This document shows, piece by piece, positions 27,001 through 34,194 of a stretch of DNA of 64,000 nt (position 1 is the first letter of the stretch; the number at the start of each line of letters is the position of its first letter). Position numbers and translations under genes: made by a program. The notes beneath the pieces were generated by a model. It worked only from the letters and a program-made list of their open reading frames with translations. It searched no databases and had not been told where the DNA came from. The DNA comes from Eunapius fragilis. Lineage: Eukaryota; Porifera; Demospongiae; Spongillida; Spongillidae. The stretch spans positions 8,946,775-9,010,774 of the forward strand of contig OY811972.1 in the NCBI GenBank assembly GCA_963681505.1, read 5' to 3'.

Positions 27001-27244
27001 GTGACCTCATTAAAGGTGTTATCGGTCGAATATATGACAGGCCGAGACAGCAAGTGATCCGTTTCCTACTCTGTAATCTATGATAGTGCAGAACATAACG
27101 AGCGCCTACCTCATCAGTTCTGTTCACGTCATCACTTTTGGAGGGCGCTCTTGTATCCGTTGGTTTGGCTTGCGTCTGCGGTAAGTGGATGGATGTGGTA
27201 TTAATAATGGATGATAAACATTTATAGTCGCATACCTGTCCCAT
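317..27244 (-). CDS. Multi-exon ankyrin-repeat gene, 5' part (gene model)
   Basis: Model joins minus-strand exons 27236-27244, 27110-27175, 25857-25955, 24919-25020, 23835-23936, 21128-21229, 18834-18932, 16375-16476, 11335-11436, 5864-5965 and 317-418. All are phase 0 and together give 329 open codons; the gene continues past the left edge. Ankyrin repeats are protein-protein interaction modules of helix-turn-helix plus beta-turn. Each ankyrin exon encodes one repeat with the TPL..AS..GH..VV..LL..GA.VN pattern. Exons are flanked by GT donors and AG acceptors; type B acceptors have a long pyrimidine tract. Retrotransposons fill the introns. Cellular role and domains beyond the ankyrins are unknown. 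The N-terminal MG start could allow N-myristoylation (inference). Exons between those listed could be missed, and transcript support was not available. Confidence 0.72.
797..862. repeat. (CA)n microsatellite
   Basis: About 66 bp of pure CA, directly beyond the 3' end of the minus-strand RLE element. The same position holds shorter CA tracts in the other blocks (6349-6380, 11818-11850, 18006-18038), so it probably belongs to the element tail or its insertion site. Confidence 0.95.
880..3085 (-). mobile_element. RLE-type non-LTR retrotransposon, copy 1 (defective)
   Basis: Minus-strand pieces give, in order, RT N-terminal region (SASGPSGLQIQHLI), palm with CKVDQRNAFN, GVQQGDPLGPLLFSL and WYLDDGTL, a thumb region (ARSTPPALVSEGLASLF), a CPYC..H....C zinc knuckle (CCHC), and RPADIL followed about 13 residues later by FDLTV. 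The last two match the zinc knuckle and PD..D core of the restriction-like endonuclease of R2/NeSL-type LINEs. Several frameshifts break the ORF. No apurinic endonuclease domain was seen. The 5' end is truncated near 3085. Confidence 0.75.
3151..3196 (-). pseudogene. Truncated type B ankyrin exon
   Basis: Minus-strand sequence after a CCAG acceptor reads SNSTALLVASEKGHHD and then hits a stop in an AT-rich stretch. This is the first half of a type B exon. The second half and the donor are missing, so it is probably an exon relic next to the RLE element. Confidence 0.55.
3540..3845 (+). mobile_element. Ty3/Gypsy integrase N-terminal fragment (block 1)
   Basis: Plus strand reads PEEDELTSQQFLLASI, NKDMANISHNCATCQKAC and STHPTTNHVGAR. 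The pattern resembles the HHCC zinc-binding domain and following linker of retroelement integrases (..W..M..DI..Y...C..CQ). It is open but short and lies antisense to the ankyrin gene. Confidence 0.55.
4378..4491 (+). mobile_element. DIRS-like tyrosine recombinase remnant (block 1)
   Basis: Reads GMHSLVAGGANTSVLN then RLLKRHG, resembling the HSLR.GGAT...GV...LFKRHGRW box of DIRS-type tyrosine recombinases. The catalytic arginine position is valine here, and stops follow. A second copy is at 9850-9964. Confidence 0.5.
4809..4978. mobile_element. Palindromic MITE, 170 bp
   Basis: Terminal inverted repeats CAGTACCGGCTCG / CGAGCCGGTACTG, with subterminal inverted ATAGAGAAAATAAA boxes and an inverted TGTATACA-like centre. 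No coding capacity. Copies are at 10282-10451 and 15579-15747, with a degraded one in opposite orientation at 15025-15181. Confidence 0.7.
5864..5965 (-). CDS. Ankyrin exon, type B, copy 2
   Basis: A 102-bp phase-0 exon reading DNMTPLFMASQQGHHDVV and ending GVNIARSV. It lies in the second tandem block. It differs from copy 3 only at residues 3 and 12. Confidence 0.8.
6385..8590 (-). mobile_element. RLE-type non-LTR retrotransposon, copy 2 (defective)
   Basis: Collinear with copy 1. The RT palm stays open over 7532-8140 with CKVDLRNAFN, QQGDPLGP and YLDDGTL, so all catalytic aspartates are visible. The endonuclease-like region (6540-6896) has RPADILVPNW then AFDLTV. Frameshifts separate palm, thumb and C-terminal parts. 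A deletion near 6605 removes part of the region after HNANDAKC. Confidence 0.75.
8657..8702 (-). pseudogene. Truncated type B ankyrin exon (second block)
   Basis: Same half-exon as at 3151-3196, carried along in the second tandem block. Confidence 0.5.
9025..9335 (+). mobile_element. Ty3/Gypsy integrase N-terminal fragment (block 2)
   Basis: Collinear copy of 3540-3845 with the same CATCQK motif. Confidence 0.55.
9850..9964 (+). mobile_element. DIRS-like tyrosine recombinase remnant (block 2)
   Basis: Copy of 4378-4491 in the second block, with the same loss of the catalytic arginine. Confidence 0.5.
10282..10451. mobile_element. Palindromic MITE, second block copy
   Basis: Copy of the 4809-4978 MITE, 170 bp, with the same CAGTACCGG termini. 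Confidence 0.7.
11335..11436 (-). CDS. Ankyrin exon, type B, copy 3
   Basis: A 102-bp phase-0 exon reading DNRTPLFMASQNGHHDVV and ending GVNIARSV. It lies in the third tandem ~5.4 kb block. Donor GTAAGTAA and acceptor CTTACCAG are present. Confidence 0.8.
11856..14070 (-). mobile_element. RLE-type non-LTR retrotransposon, copy 3 (defective)
   Basis: Third collinear copy. The C-terminal part is open over 11860-12519 (CPYC knuckle, RPADIL, FDQTV, HNANDAKC, GWVCIPLAVETYGCWGAEAQ). The RT N-terminal region is open over 13501-14046 (RDSASGPSGLRIQHL, then VDLRNAFNEVSR). The middle is interrupted by frameshifts and a 16-bp class deletion near 13200. Confidence 0.75.
14141..14186 (-). pseudogene. Truncated type B ankyrin exon (third block)
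   Basis: Same half-exon in the third tandem block with a few substitutions; the second half of the ankyrin repeat is absent. Confidence 0.5.
14525..14833 (+). mobile_element. Ty3/Gypsy integrase fragment with start of catalytic core (block 3)
   Basis: Same fragment as in blocks 1 and 2, but it continues through ARSMDIVGPSTKE-stop. MDIVGP is the typical beginning of an integrase core and carries the first catalytic aspartate, so this copy supports the integrase assignment. The remainder of the core is absent. Confidence 0.6.
15025..15181. mobile_element. Palindromic MITE, inverted and truncated copy
   Basis: Begins CAGTACCAGCCCG and contains the same central boxes in reverse order (GGACTAAGCCAAC...TTCTTTAGTTACC). 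It lacks the right terminus, so it is a separate insertion event from the three block copies. Confidence 0.6.
15579..15747. mobile_element. Palindromic MITE, third block copy
   Basis: Copy of the MITE at 4809-4978 with intact CAGTACCGG / CCGGTACTG termini. Confidence 0.7.
16375..16476 (-). CDS. Ankyrin exon, type B, copy 4
   Basis: A 102-bp phase-0 exon reading DNTTPLNVASQEGHHDVV and ending GVNIASSD, with intact GTAAGT donor and pyrimidine-rich acceptor. Confidence 0.8.
17449..17960 (+). mobile_element. DIRS-like retrotransposon RT fragment
   Basis: Plus strand reads EWIVDLIREGYVIPF, GGYVQTVSARPFICSPLS, LVLNLHHVNQ, YEDLRIAMMLF, then after a deletion VEVVEAHRKYLGFDGPYVF, LMRPLVKLWRSKGLKAEMYLDNG and CTVKGKI. 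This matches the fingers and palm of DIRS-type reverse transcriptases. YLDDG has become YLDNG, losing one catalytic aspartate, and the frame is broken more than once. Confidence 0.65.
18045..18628 (-). mobile_element. RLE-type retrotransposon, copy 4 (3' end only)
   Basis: Covers only the C-terminal zinc-knuckle/endonuclease part (SRPADILVPNW, HNANDAKCTELGWV, WGAEAQGS). It stops abruptly at 18628, where unrelated intron sequence begins. An extra A at about 18401 shifts the frame. Confidence 0.7.
18834..18932 (-). CDS. Ankyrin exon, type A (second)
   Basis: A 99-bp exon with acceptor TAATATTAG-type end and donor GTTGGT. It reads DGQSPLWTASFNGHLEVV then KKLIEAGADINQANK. It sits between a truncated RLE element (18.6 kb) and unrecognised intron sequence. 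Confidence 0.8.
19845..20540 (+). mobile_element. DIRS-like retrotransposon RT fragment, second copy
   Basis: Begins with the EGYVIPFYSKPT block (frameshifted). After an internal deletion it is open over 20245-20613: MYLDNGKCAVKGKIEAK, ASAWVRDALECAGLVVHEGK, SVWFPSLSTAWLRFN. This is the palm-to-RNase H junction of DIRS-type RTs. It extends further 3' than the 17.4 kb copy. Confidence 0.65.
20735..20815 (+). mobile_element. DIRS-like recombinase scrap
   Basis: Reads HLLVLC or, in the next frame, AFAGFMHCDELLKLQCC, which resembles the FAGFLR.DELLKL box of DIRS-type tyrosine recombinases; the catalytic arginine position is histidine. A YLDDG-like box (MYLDDGI) follows at about 20870-20890. Confidence 0.4.
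21128..21229 (-). CDS. Ankyrin exon, type B, copy 5
   Basis: A 102-bp phase-0 exon reading NNATPLNVASQKGHHDVV at its start and GVNIATSD at its end. Its protein is identical to copy 1 (317-418), although the two are 20 kb apart with other variants between them. Confidence 0.8.
21590..21860 (+). mobile_element. DIRS-like element fragment
   Basis: Near-identical to 17190-17525, with a small internal deletion. It ends in the EGYVIP block, after which unrelated sequence begins. Confidence 0.55.
22396..22605 (+). mobile_element. DIRS-like tyrosine recombinase C-terminus
   Basis: Reads RYTRLGELLLEKTEQLGM, DPSVFGMHSLWAGGATAA, VVHHLFKRHG-H-stop, then SQSAKDGYVKDALE. This is a clear match in layout to the C-terminal box of DIRS-type recombinases. 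The expected HSLRAGG arginine is tryptophan and a stop interrupts the frame, so it is inactive. Confidence 0.6.
22610..23755. other. Intron sequence without recognised gene
   Basis: About 1.1 kb of AT-rich sequence. Several short open frames have no family pattern. A short duplicated intron flank (GCCTTTTGCCACTGCATCCTT) appears at 23556, interrupted by ~190 bp of unrelated sequence before its continuation at 23770. Confidence 0.6.
23835..23936 (-). CDS. Ankyrin exon, type B, copy 6
   Basis: A 102-bp phase-0 exon beginning DNVTPLYVASGYGHHDVV and ending GVNTATSN. The GY pair at positions 11-12 is unique among the seven copies, and the splice sites are intact. Confidence 0.8.
24664..24845 (+). 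mobile_element. DIRS-like recombinase N-terminal fragment
   Basis: Reads VQVTLAGLRNELVWPKMC, KEPVTADMLRAMVDLMG. This resembles the N-terminal SAM-like region of DIRS-type tyrosine recombinases. It is inserted between two duplicated ankyrin exon segments. Confidence 0.5.
24919..25020 (-). CDS. Ankyrin exon, type B, copy 7
   Basis: A 102-bp phase-0 exon with acceptor CTTACCAG and donor GTAAGTGA. It begins DNVTPLYVASQEGHHDVV and ends GAGVNIARSD. The exon and about 0.6 kb of flanking intron are duplicated, the other copy being the 23.8 kb exon. Confidence 0.8.
25857..25955 (-). CDS. Ankyrin exon, type A (first repeat)
   Basis: A 99-bp, 33-codon exon with acceptor ...CTATTAG and donor GTTGGT. 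It reads GGQSPLWTASFNGRLDEV followed by KKLIDAGADVNQANE, a canonical ankyrin repeat (SPLWTAS, G.L..VK.LI..GAD.N). The second type A exon at 18834-18932 is closely similar. Confidence 0.8.
25960..27100. other. Intron between first ankyrin exon and linker exon
   Basis: About 1.15 kb, AT-rich. No mobile element recognised. An exon-like open stretch at 26523-26677 was considered and rejected on phase. Confidence 0.55.
27110..27175 (-). CDS. Linker exon of the ankyrin gene
   Basis: A 66-bp, 22-codon open exon between acceptor CCGCAG and donor GTAGGC, rich in T, K, D, S and R (TQAKPTDTRAPSK then SDDVNRTDE). It is hydrophilic and probably disordered. It ends in phase 0, which fits the first ankyrin exon at 25955. 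Confidence 0.55.
27236..27244 (-). CDS. Candidate first coding exon (MGQ) of the ankyrin gene
   Basis: ATGGGACAG is followed by donor GTATGC. The next acceptor (TTACCGCAG) lies 60 bp downstream, a typical length for a compact intron. The frame runs phase 0 into the linker exon. It was chosen as the start because it is the only ATG that splices in frame to the linker exon and on to the first ankyrin exon. A glycine at position 2 is visible. Confidence 0.55.
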
Positions 27245-27400
27245 GTTGTTATAATTTCACGTTTTCTGGGATCTCAAGTTGACGTAGCGACTTGAAACAA
27301 AGCCATGTACGCCCTTCGATTGGGACGTCACGTGAGTACTGCGATAATTATTTTTTGATAATCATGAGAGCAATTGATGAAAAGCTGAGAGCACTTTTGG
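27245..27400 (-). promoter_or_regulatory. Putative promoter region of the ankyrin gene
   Basis: The sequence immediately upstream of the MGQ start exon contains gacgtcacgtg at 27324-27334, which overlaps a CRE-like half (GACGTCA) and an E-box (CACGTG). No clear TATA box was seen. Assignment rests only on position and this motif. Confidence 0.3.
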
Positions 27401-27890
27401 CCAGATGTGTCTCTCCAAACATCTGCTGTGAATTTTAGTTATTTGTAGTGCTTATTTTTATTCTCTTTGATGCTAAAATTGAGGGCTTGGTATATTATGA
27501 TGGACACGGCAACCAGTTTCATAACTAACTTAGTTTCTATCATCACGTGGTCCAATTTACTCATTATGGAGAACAAACCTGCACACAACCACAGAATACA
27601 CATATAGTGACAATGCAGAAACATTTAAAGCAATCACCATCTTTTGATTTTCTCACAGTCATGATACACATTATATACAAAAGAAATATTACAAAGTCAA
27701 GTTTTTTATAATCTTCAGATGTTGGTCTGCTATGTCTCTCCCTGAAGTTGTCCACTGACTTGGTATCATCATTATGAGGTGTACCACTGTGATGGAGGGA
27801 AACAATTACTGACAGTTATAATAACAGCACAATACATGAATACAATACAAATGGTAATGGCTTGGTAGCATCATTATGGGATGTGAGATA
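27400..27890. other. Intergenic sequence
   Basis: AT-rich; short open frames only, none with a recognisable pattern. It separates the presumed ankyrin promoter from the RLE fragment. Confidence 0.6.
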
Positions 27891-28463
27891 ACAGGAGAGG
27901 ACCCAAAGGGTCCCCCTGCCAAACTCCTTGTTCTGTCACAAGGCAAGGGGAGATGTTGTCCATTTCATAGAAGTGCATTGCACACTCCTCTAGAAGACCT
28001 CATTAAAGGCATTCCTAAGGTCAACCTTGCAGGCAACAAAATCATTATCCTTCCAATGTTCTGAAATACTCTGATGCAGACCATGTACCAACTTTTCAGC
28101 CCCAGCTAGACAAGCCACACCAAGCTGGAAAGGCAGATGCTTTGACTCCAGAAATGATGCAAAGACATTTTCCTGTTAATCTTCTCAAAGCCTCTCCAAC
28201 AGCAATCGGGCATATGTCCTGTGGAGACCCCTCCTCACTTTTAATCAAGGCCATGAGTGAGTCACCATCAAGAAACTTGGCTACCCCCATTGGAGCTCTG
28301 CTAAGATGTTAACAATGGCCCTGAGAGAAGAACAGATGGAGATAGGAAGATGGACTTCAGCTGCTTCAATTATAAGTGCTGTATTCACAGACCTGAGGGG
28401 ACAACAAGGACTATCTCTATAAAATTGACGAAGGACAGACATGGTGGAAGCAGCTTGAAACAA
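27890..28463 (-). mobile_element. RLE-type retrotransposon fragment, RT N-terminal and palm
   Basis: Minus strand reads RDSPC..RSVNTALIIEAAEVHL, then GDSLMALIKSEEGSPQDICPIAVGEAL, then palm remnants ending with the QGDPLGP box at 27890-27915. It is a diverged relative of the element in the ankyrin introns, broken by frameshifts. Confidence 0.65.
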
Positions 28464-28469
28464 ATGATC

Positions 28470-29255
28470 AACCTTGATAATTGAGGAACATTATTGCTAA
28501 TTGTTGCATGCAAATTTATGTATTATAATAGCTGGTGGTGTTCATTTAATGTCATGTAATACCCTGCATGTTGAGGAAAATTACAAACAGGAAGATAATT
28601 CCCTGCCTGTGAAATTATTAAACTGTCTTCAACATTTTACATGTACAGGGTGGTGTATTATGCTGTGCAGGCTGTGTTCACAAAATTGTGGGGCAAGATT
28701 TTATGTGCAATTATGAGGTCTAAATGTACATACATGTATGCTCACTCCAATTATCCTATGCACACCTAACATGTACCATATAATCAGCTCTGTTTGCAAA
28801 TTACATCCTACAGTGTACATGTATTCAACTGCATTCAAATAATTACACAAATTGTTTTATTGGGCTTTACATGTATTTGGTACTTTCAAAATCACGGAAC
28901 AAAGTAAAACTATGTGGTCATCTTAGTAAAGACAAAAAAGTTTTTACAGGGATGATCTAAGATACAAGTGCCTCAACGGTGTCAATTAACATGTAATTGT
29001 TGTGCCTACTTACACGTGTCATGATGTTTTAGAACTAAGATGATAACAGTATAAATGGGAGAGACACAAAATAATAGTACAGGACTTTCTGCTGAGCTTG
29101 GTAATAATAATAAATGAAGTTCAACAGTGTGACAACCAATCCAGGCATGGGGCAGGTTGTCACTATGGTACCCAATTTTTGACTGCAAGGTCACATCAAT
29201 TATTACGTATTTTTAGTGCAGTAGTTTGCAGGTTAGTGTATTTATATCATCGTGA
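28470..29255. other. Intergenic sequence
   Basis: AT-rich sequence between two RLE fragments; several TACATGTA-type palindromes; nothing coding recognised. Confidence 0.6.
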
Positions 29256-29261
29256 CCTATC

Positions 29262-29976
29262 TGTGCCTGCTTCACATGCAAGTTCCTGGATCTGAATGGT
29301 CCCTTCTACGAGCCTTGGTCATCATCTTGATCCTGCTGAATGTCAAACAGCCATCAAATGGTGGCTTGGCCTGGACACATCCGGAGGCTCCCTTTGTCCT
29401 TTCTGCTCTGGCATCGCCCTGGACCCTCTTAGACACCATGCCATCTCTTGTAGACATGGTGGGTTTGTTGTTCTTCGTCATAACCACCTCCGTGACATCA
29501 TAGCCAACTTCTGTCACCGTGCCCACCTTTCGGTGAAAGTGGAAATGGGACATGGGCTATCCCCAAGTCATTCTAATTCCCGTCCAGCTGACATTCGTGT
29601 TCAGGGCTGGGATAGGGGTCGCCCTGCAGCCTTTGATGTGACAGTGACCTCTCCTCTCACTCCAGCCATCTTGGAGGAGACTAGTGCCTTGGCAGGTGCT
29701 GCAGCTCACATCGCTGAAACAAGAAAGCACTCAGCCAATGATGCCAAGTGTGAGGAGTTGGGCTGGGTGTGCATCCCATTGGCTGTGGAATCCTATGGTA
29801 ATTGGGGGATGGAGGCTCGTTCCACTCTCAAACGCTTGACCTCCCTAATTGCCATCTATGAGTCACGCATAATGGCTTCGGTGTCGTCACAGCTTTATGG
29901 CCACCTCAACTTATCTTTAGTTAGGTCAGTACCAAGAGCCATAATGGGTAGGGAGTCTATGGGAGTGGGTTGTTAG
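29262..29976 (+). mobile_element. RLE-type retrotransposon, 3' part (plus strand)
   Basis: Reads SHASSWI-stop then one 226-residue open frame: LDPAECQTAIKWWLGLD, CPFC..H....C knuckle, RHNHLRD, RPADIRVQGW then AFDVTVTSPL, KHSANDAKCEELGWVCIPLA and WGMEARSTLK. It is the best-preserved endonuclease domain in the window but belongs to a different subfamily from the ankyrin-intron copies. It is 5'-truncated at about 29255, as is usual for LINEs. AATAAA-like signals follow near 30096. Confidence 0.72.
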
Positions 29977-30224
29977 GCTGCTTATGCATACATAATGTGT
30001 AGATAGTGTGTATTAGTTCTATTGTATACTTTTACTTGGTGTGTTGATTCCGTGCTTTGTATTCCTTTGAAAATTAATTAAATACATTTTTAAAAATAAA
30101 CTGCTATAGCCAAAGTGTGCGTAGATGATGTCCCTTTATTATGAAATAACCATTATTACATGTACAAGTACACATATACACCACTTGAAAAACATGCAAA
30201 AATCAAAGTTAAACTCCACCCTCA

Positions 30225-30362
30225 GATCTGAAAAAGCCTGAACGTGAAAGTAAAGCTCGAGCATTAGCTCTCACCAGTGTTAGATTGAGATGTTGGTAGA
30301 TGGTAGTGATGGCCTTGGATTTGCTACACTGCAACTGGATGGCCAGACGGGATGCTAGCCTA
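30225..30362 (-). mobile_element. RLE-type retrotransposon, C-terminal scrap
   Basis: About 140 bp similar to the 3' coding end of the intronic RLE copies (CTAGAAAT...GGCAGAC pattern; reads SRLASRLAIQLQCSKSKAI-like on the minus strand). The fragment ends at both sides in unrelated sequence. Confidence 0.5.
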
Positions 30363-30379
30363 GAAATAACCATCAATTT

Positions 30380-30780
30380 ATAAAATCACGGGATAATAAA
30401 AAAATTGTGACAACCAGCCCTGGTCTCCCCTACAGTGTACTGTATGGTCACCAATTATAAATGAAAGGTTATTCACTAATTGTGTACTGTGGTCATCACT
30501 TGTGTAAAGTGTGTGTTCACCAATTGTGGAATAGGCTGAGCCCACAATTAATTTTTGAGGACAGTGATGCATATTTTACTTGTTATCCAGTGTAACTGTG
30601 TTAAGTTATATTACACTAAGTTGAATAACTGCATTTATTACACAACCTAATAATTATACAAAATTAGTGAACACTGTTACATACATTGTATACTGCCCAC
30701 AGAGTGTGATAATTTACTAACACAGTGTAATAATTAATACATGTACCTGTATACAACTGAAATATATCACCAATTAACAC
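30380..30780. repeat. Degenerate TTCACCAATTGTG-type repeats
   Basis: Contains multiple imperfect copies of GGTCACCAATT / TTCACCAATTGTGGAATAGGCT / ACACAATTA modules, the same family that dominates 59.7-63.1 kb. Confidence 0.55.
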
Positions 30781-30804
30781 AAATGTGATTACTTTTTAAA
30801 TATA

Positions 30805-32293
30805 CAGGGTGATTGAAAAGTCAAATAAAAGTCGTGCAAAATTGGTATAAGTCCCGAACTGAACAATGAAAAATTTTGCTGTATAAACCAAAAAAGTAAA
30901 ATGACCAGCTTAAAGTTATTGATTAGTAGTTATTATAAATTATTGCTCAGTTTACAATGCTTTGATCAACATTCAACACCACTCCAATGATGCAGATACA
31001 TAGAATATCTTCAGAAACATGTATGTACATTAATCATTTGTTGGGGTTGGAGCAGTGAGCCTCATCAAATGGAGAAGTGGGCTGGGATTTGATGATGGGG
31101 CTCCCCTGGCCTCATTAATGGAATAAAATATTATGTCTCTAGGCTGAACAAATGTGATTACGTTTTTAAAATAATATACAGGGTGATGGAAAAGTCGTGC
31201 AAAATTTTTGAATTGGTATAACTCCAGAACTGAAAAATGAAAGATCAACATTGCTGTTTAAACCAAAAAATATACATGTACCAATGACCAGCTTAACCTT
31301 AATTCTCCAGGTTCAAGTCCTACGCGTAGGACCAATATTTGAAAATTCATTATAAATACATGTAGATATGCAGTTTTTGGCATCCATTTCTCTACTGCTG
31401 TTTGATGTGTTGATCGTGCTAAATTTACCAATTGTCAGTAATCACACCCTTGGTTACACGATGCTAATAATACGGTTCTTTAAAATACATTATGTAGAGA
31501 ATTTAATTGTCACAGAAAAAAATACGAAAAGTATAACGTGTTTTGAATATTTTTTTAAGCATGATGTGTGTGCTATTATATACATTGTATGGCAGTGTTT
31601 TTACTCTAATTGGTTTTGCCATTTTTACTGAAAAGACTCTAGATTTTGTCCATTCACTTGGCTATTCCTGCAACATGCGTCTGACAAATACCTATCGTTC
31701 ATAAGCTTGTGGAGCTAGCAATTTCCAAATGTACAATGTACTTTTTTATATGCTTAGTGCAAAAGACCTGTCTTCTTTCAACATGTTGTTCTGATCTTCC
31801 CAACATTACTTTTTAGTACTTTAAGTTGCTTTGCGATTTACCGCAAATACATCTTTTAGCAATGCAGTATTGATTGTATTTGACAATCTTAGACGAATTG
31901 CAAGAAAGTAAAAATATTTTCTGAATTAATAACCATTTCTACAGTACAACGAGATTTTGGTTTGTTCTTTGATCATATGAGTTTAAATTAATTTTAACTT
32001 GCGTCCTACGCGTAAGACAATGCGTGAGATGAAGTGAGATTAAAGGTCAAAGTTATTGATGTGTAATTATTAAAATTATTGCTCAGTTTATTAACACCTT
32101 GACAATGCTTTGATCAACTTTTAACACAACACAGCTGGGTGGTGTGTTGATCAAAGAACTGAGCAATAATTTCTCATCAATAACTTTAAGCTGGTCATTG
32201 GTATATTTTTTGGTTTAAACAGCAAAATTTTTTATTGTTCAGTTCTGGAGTTATACCAATTCAAAGATTTTGCATGACTTTTCAATCACCCTG
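30805..32293. mobile_element. Tc1/mariner-like inverted-repeat element, non-autonomous
   Basis: Left end CAGGGTGATTGAAAAGTC after TA, right end GACTTTTCAATCACCCTG before TA, with about 190-bp inverted termini. CAGGGTG ends and TA target duplication are typical of the IS630-Tc1-mariner group. A second copy of the left end with its flank starts at 31179, so the core element may be 31179-32293. No transposase frame was found inside. Confidence 0.6.
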
Positions 32294-33304
32294 TATAATT
32301 TGTTTTATAGCCTTAAAAATAAAAGTACCATTTACATGTACACACTGTAATTGTGTCTCGAGATGTTTATAAATTGATCGGTAATTTTCATAAGCATATA
32401 CTACTGTAGCCGAGTTCTAGAGTGGATTAGAAATGAGCATCCAATATCCAAGGTTTGCAGGCTAGCTGGTTCAAATGTTACTTTATCCATGCATGTGTTG
32501 TATTAAAGTTTACAAAATAAAGATGAACAATTTTATTCTAAAATCTATCACCAATTTCCAACAAGGATTTATTCCTAAGATCCAACAGAAACTAATAATA
32601 TACATGTAGTGGATAATACAAATGTAAGAAACTGCAATAACAGGTGAACATCAACAATGAGTCCTTATGGCTGAACAGGATGAGAGACACTGTGCACACT
32701 CTATAAATACACTGATCCATGATAGAAACCAGTACGCTTATCTGTTATCTCATGTGATGTCATTGTGATTGCAAAAAGTATGAAAGAGCAAGTGACTCAC
32801 AATACTGAACACATGTCTTGTTGATTGCAAACATTCATAGCTAGTTGCCAGCAATGTTTTGTATTGTTCCACTTCCTGCGGGTGTATATACATGTAATTA
32901 TAATTATAAAAATAAGTAATTAATTCAATATTAATGTGTCAAAGTGATAAAAGACAAAGAAAAGTTATCCAGAAGATAAGTACATATAGTTTTATTTACC
33001 TTTATTGAAAATAAATTGTAAAACAGTGCACATGTACATGTATATACCCTGACCAGCCAATAGCAAGTGATAACACTGTACTCAGCCTAAAAATTGCACA
33101 CACAATTTTTAAGTGTTCAGAAATAGGCTTAGCTCATAATTATAGGGCCAATCTGCCATAATTGAGTGCAACTTTAACATTGTGTTAAATGTGTTTTCAT
33201 TTTGTAGAATTAGAGTGTACCGCAGGGGTCACAGAACTACCGCTACCACCCAAAGGCATGTTATGGCATGTTGTATTAATTAACATTAAAAAGCTGTGCA
33301 TGTA

Positions 33305-33354
33305 CTACCGCGTTTGGTCGGGCTTGTCACCCTACTACCTGACCAAATGCGGTA
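33305..33354. repeat. Short perfect-stem palindrome
   Basis: CTACCGCGTTTGGTC pairs with GACCAAATGCGGTAG around a ~20-base loop. It is GC-richer than its surroundings and could be a MITE end or a hairpin. Confidence 0.5.
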
Positions 33355-33546
33355 GTAGGGCCCGCCCGACTATGCACAGCACGGATCTGCACAAAACCAT
33401 TCACTTCTCATGTAATTAAGCATGCATAGTGACTCAACTGTGTGTACAGTAGTGTCTATTGTTTTAATCTGATTAGGCTTTCTTACTTATCGATTTACAC
33501 TGAGCCATGTATTTCACTTCATGTGTTCCCACACTATCAATCTATT

Positions 33547-33698
33547 GGGCTATTCCAGTTTAAAATCGTACATGGGTACTGATGACTAATCTGCATACCA
33601 CCGGATAATAGCTAGTAATCTTAGAATACTAGTGGTTATCCGGAGGTATGCAGAGTATGTCATCAGTACCCCTGTACAATTTTAAACTGGAATAGCCC
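33547..33698. mobile_element. Hairpin MITE, 152 bp
   Basis: Ends GGGCTATTCCAGTTTAAAAT and ATTTTAAACTGGAATAGCCC form near-perfect inverted repeats that continue inward for about 60 bp. It is flanked by ATT on both sides, a likely 3-bp target duplication. Superfamily uncertain. Confidence 0.7.
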
Positions 33699-33933
33699 AT
33701 TGCATGCCTCCATGTTTAGATGGGAGCATTTTTACTGGATCAAATTTGACCAATAGATTTTTAGCGCAACTGACACACATACACCCCTTCCCTCCTGTTA
33801 TCTATATGATGGAATTGGACCAATAGCGCTGCAGTCTACACATGTATTAAGGCTTTGCAAGGTATAAAAGTCACTCACGCGCTGAATAGTGCACTTTGCA
33901 AAAAGAGGTAAAAATTAAAAATACAATGTTGAT

Positions 33934-34190
33934 TCTAGGCTAACGGAACGGAAGTATTGCGCAACACGACGCGAATTGTTGGCTGTGGTGTGGGCTGCTC
34001 AGCACTTTAGACCGTATCTGTACGGAAGGCGGTTCAACCTTCGTACAGATCATCATTGTCTAAAATGGCTGCATTCTTTCAAGGAACCCGAGGGCCAGGT
34101 GGCGCGTTGGCTTGAAGCTCTGGCTGAGTTTCAGTATACAATCATGCAACCACAGACCTGGTAATCATGGTAGAGACCGCTACATGTACA
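33934..34190 (+). mobile_element. Ty3/Gypsy RNase H fragment
   Basis: Reads RLTERKYCATRRELLAVVWA, AQHFRPYLYGRRFNLRTDHH, CLKWLHSFKEPEGQVARWLE, ALAEFQYTIMQPQTW. This is the typical RNase H region following a Gypsy RT (TRRE.LAVVWA, TDH..L.WL...EGQ.ARW), with the catalytic E and D positions visible. Nothing of the flanking pol domains remains. Confidence 0.75.
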
Positions 34191-34194
34191 TTGA

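Noticed and set aside
27564..27755. Minus-strand frame beginning MDNFRERHSRPTSEDYKKLD
   Set aside because: It looks protein-like for 20 residues but then becomes a low-complexity hydrophobic stretch, with no splice sites or homologous copy in the window.
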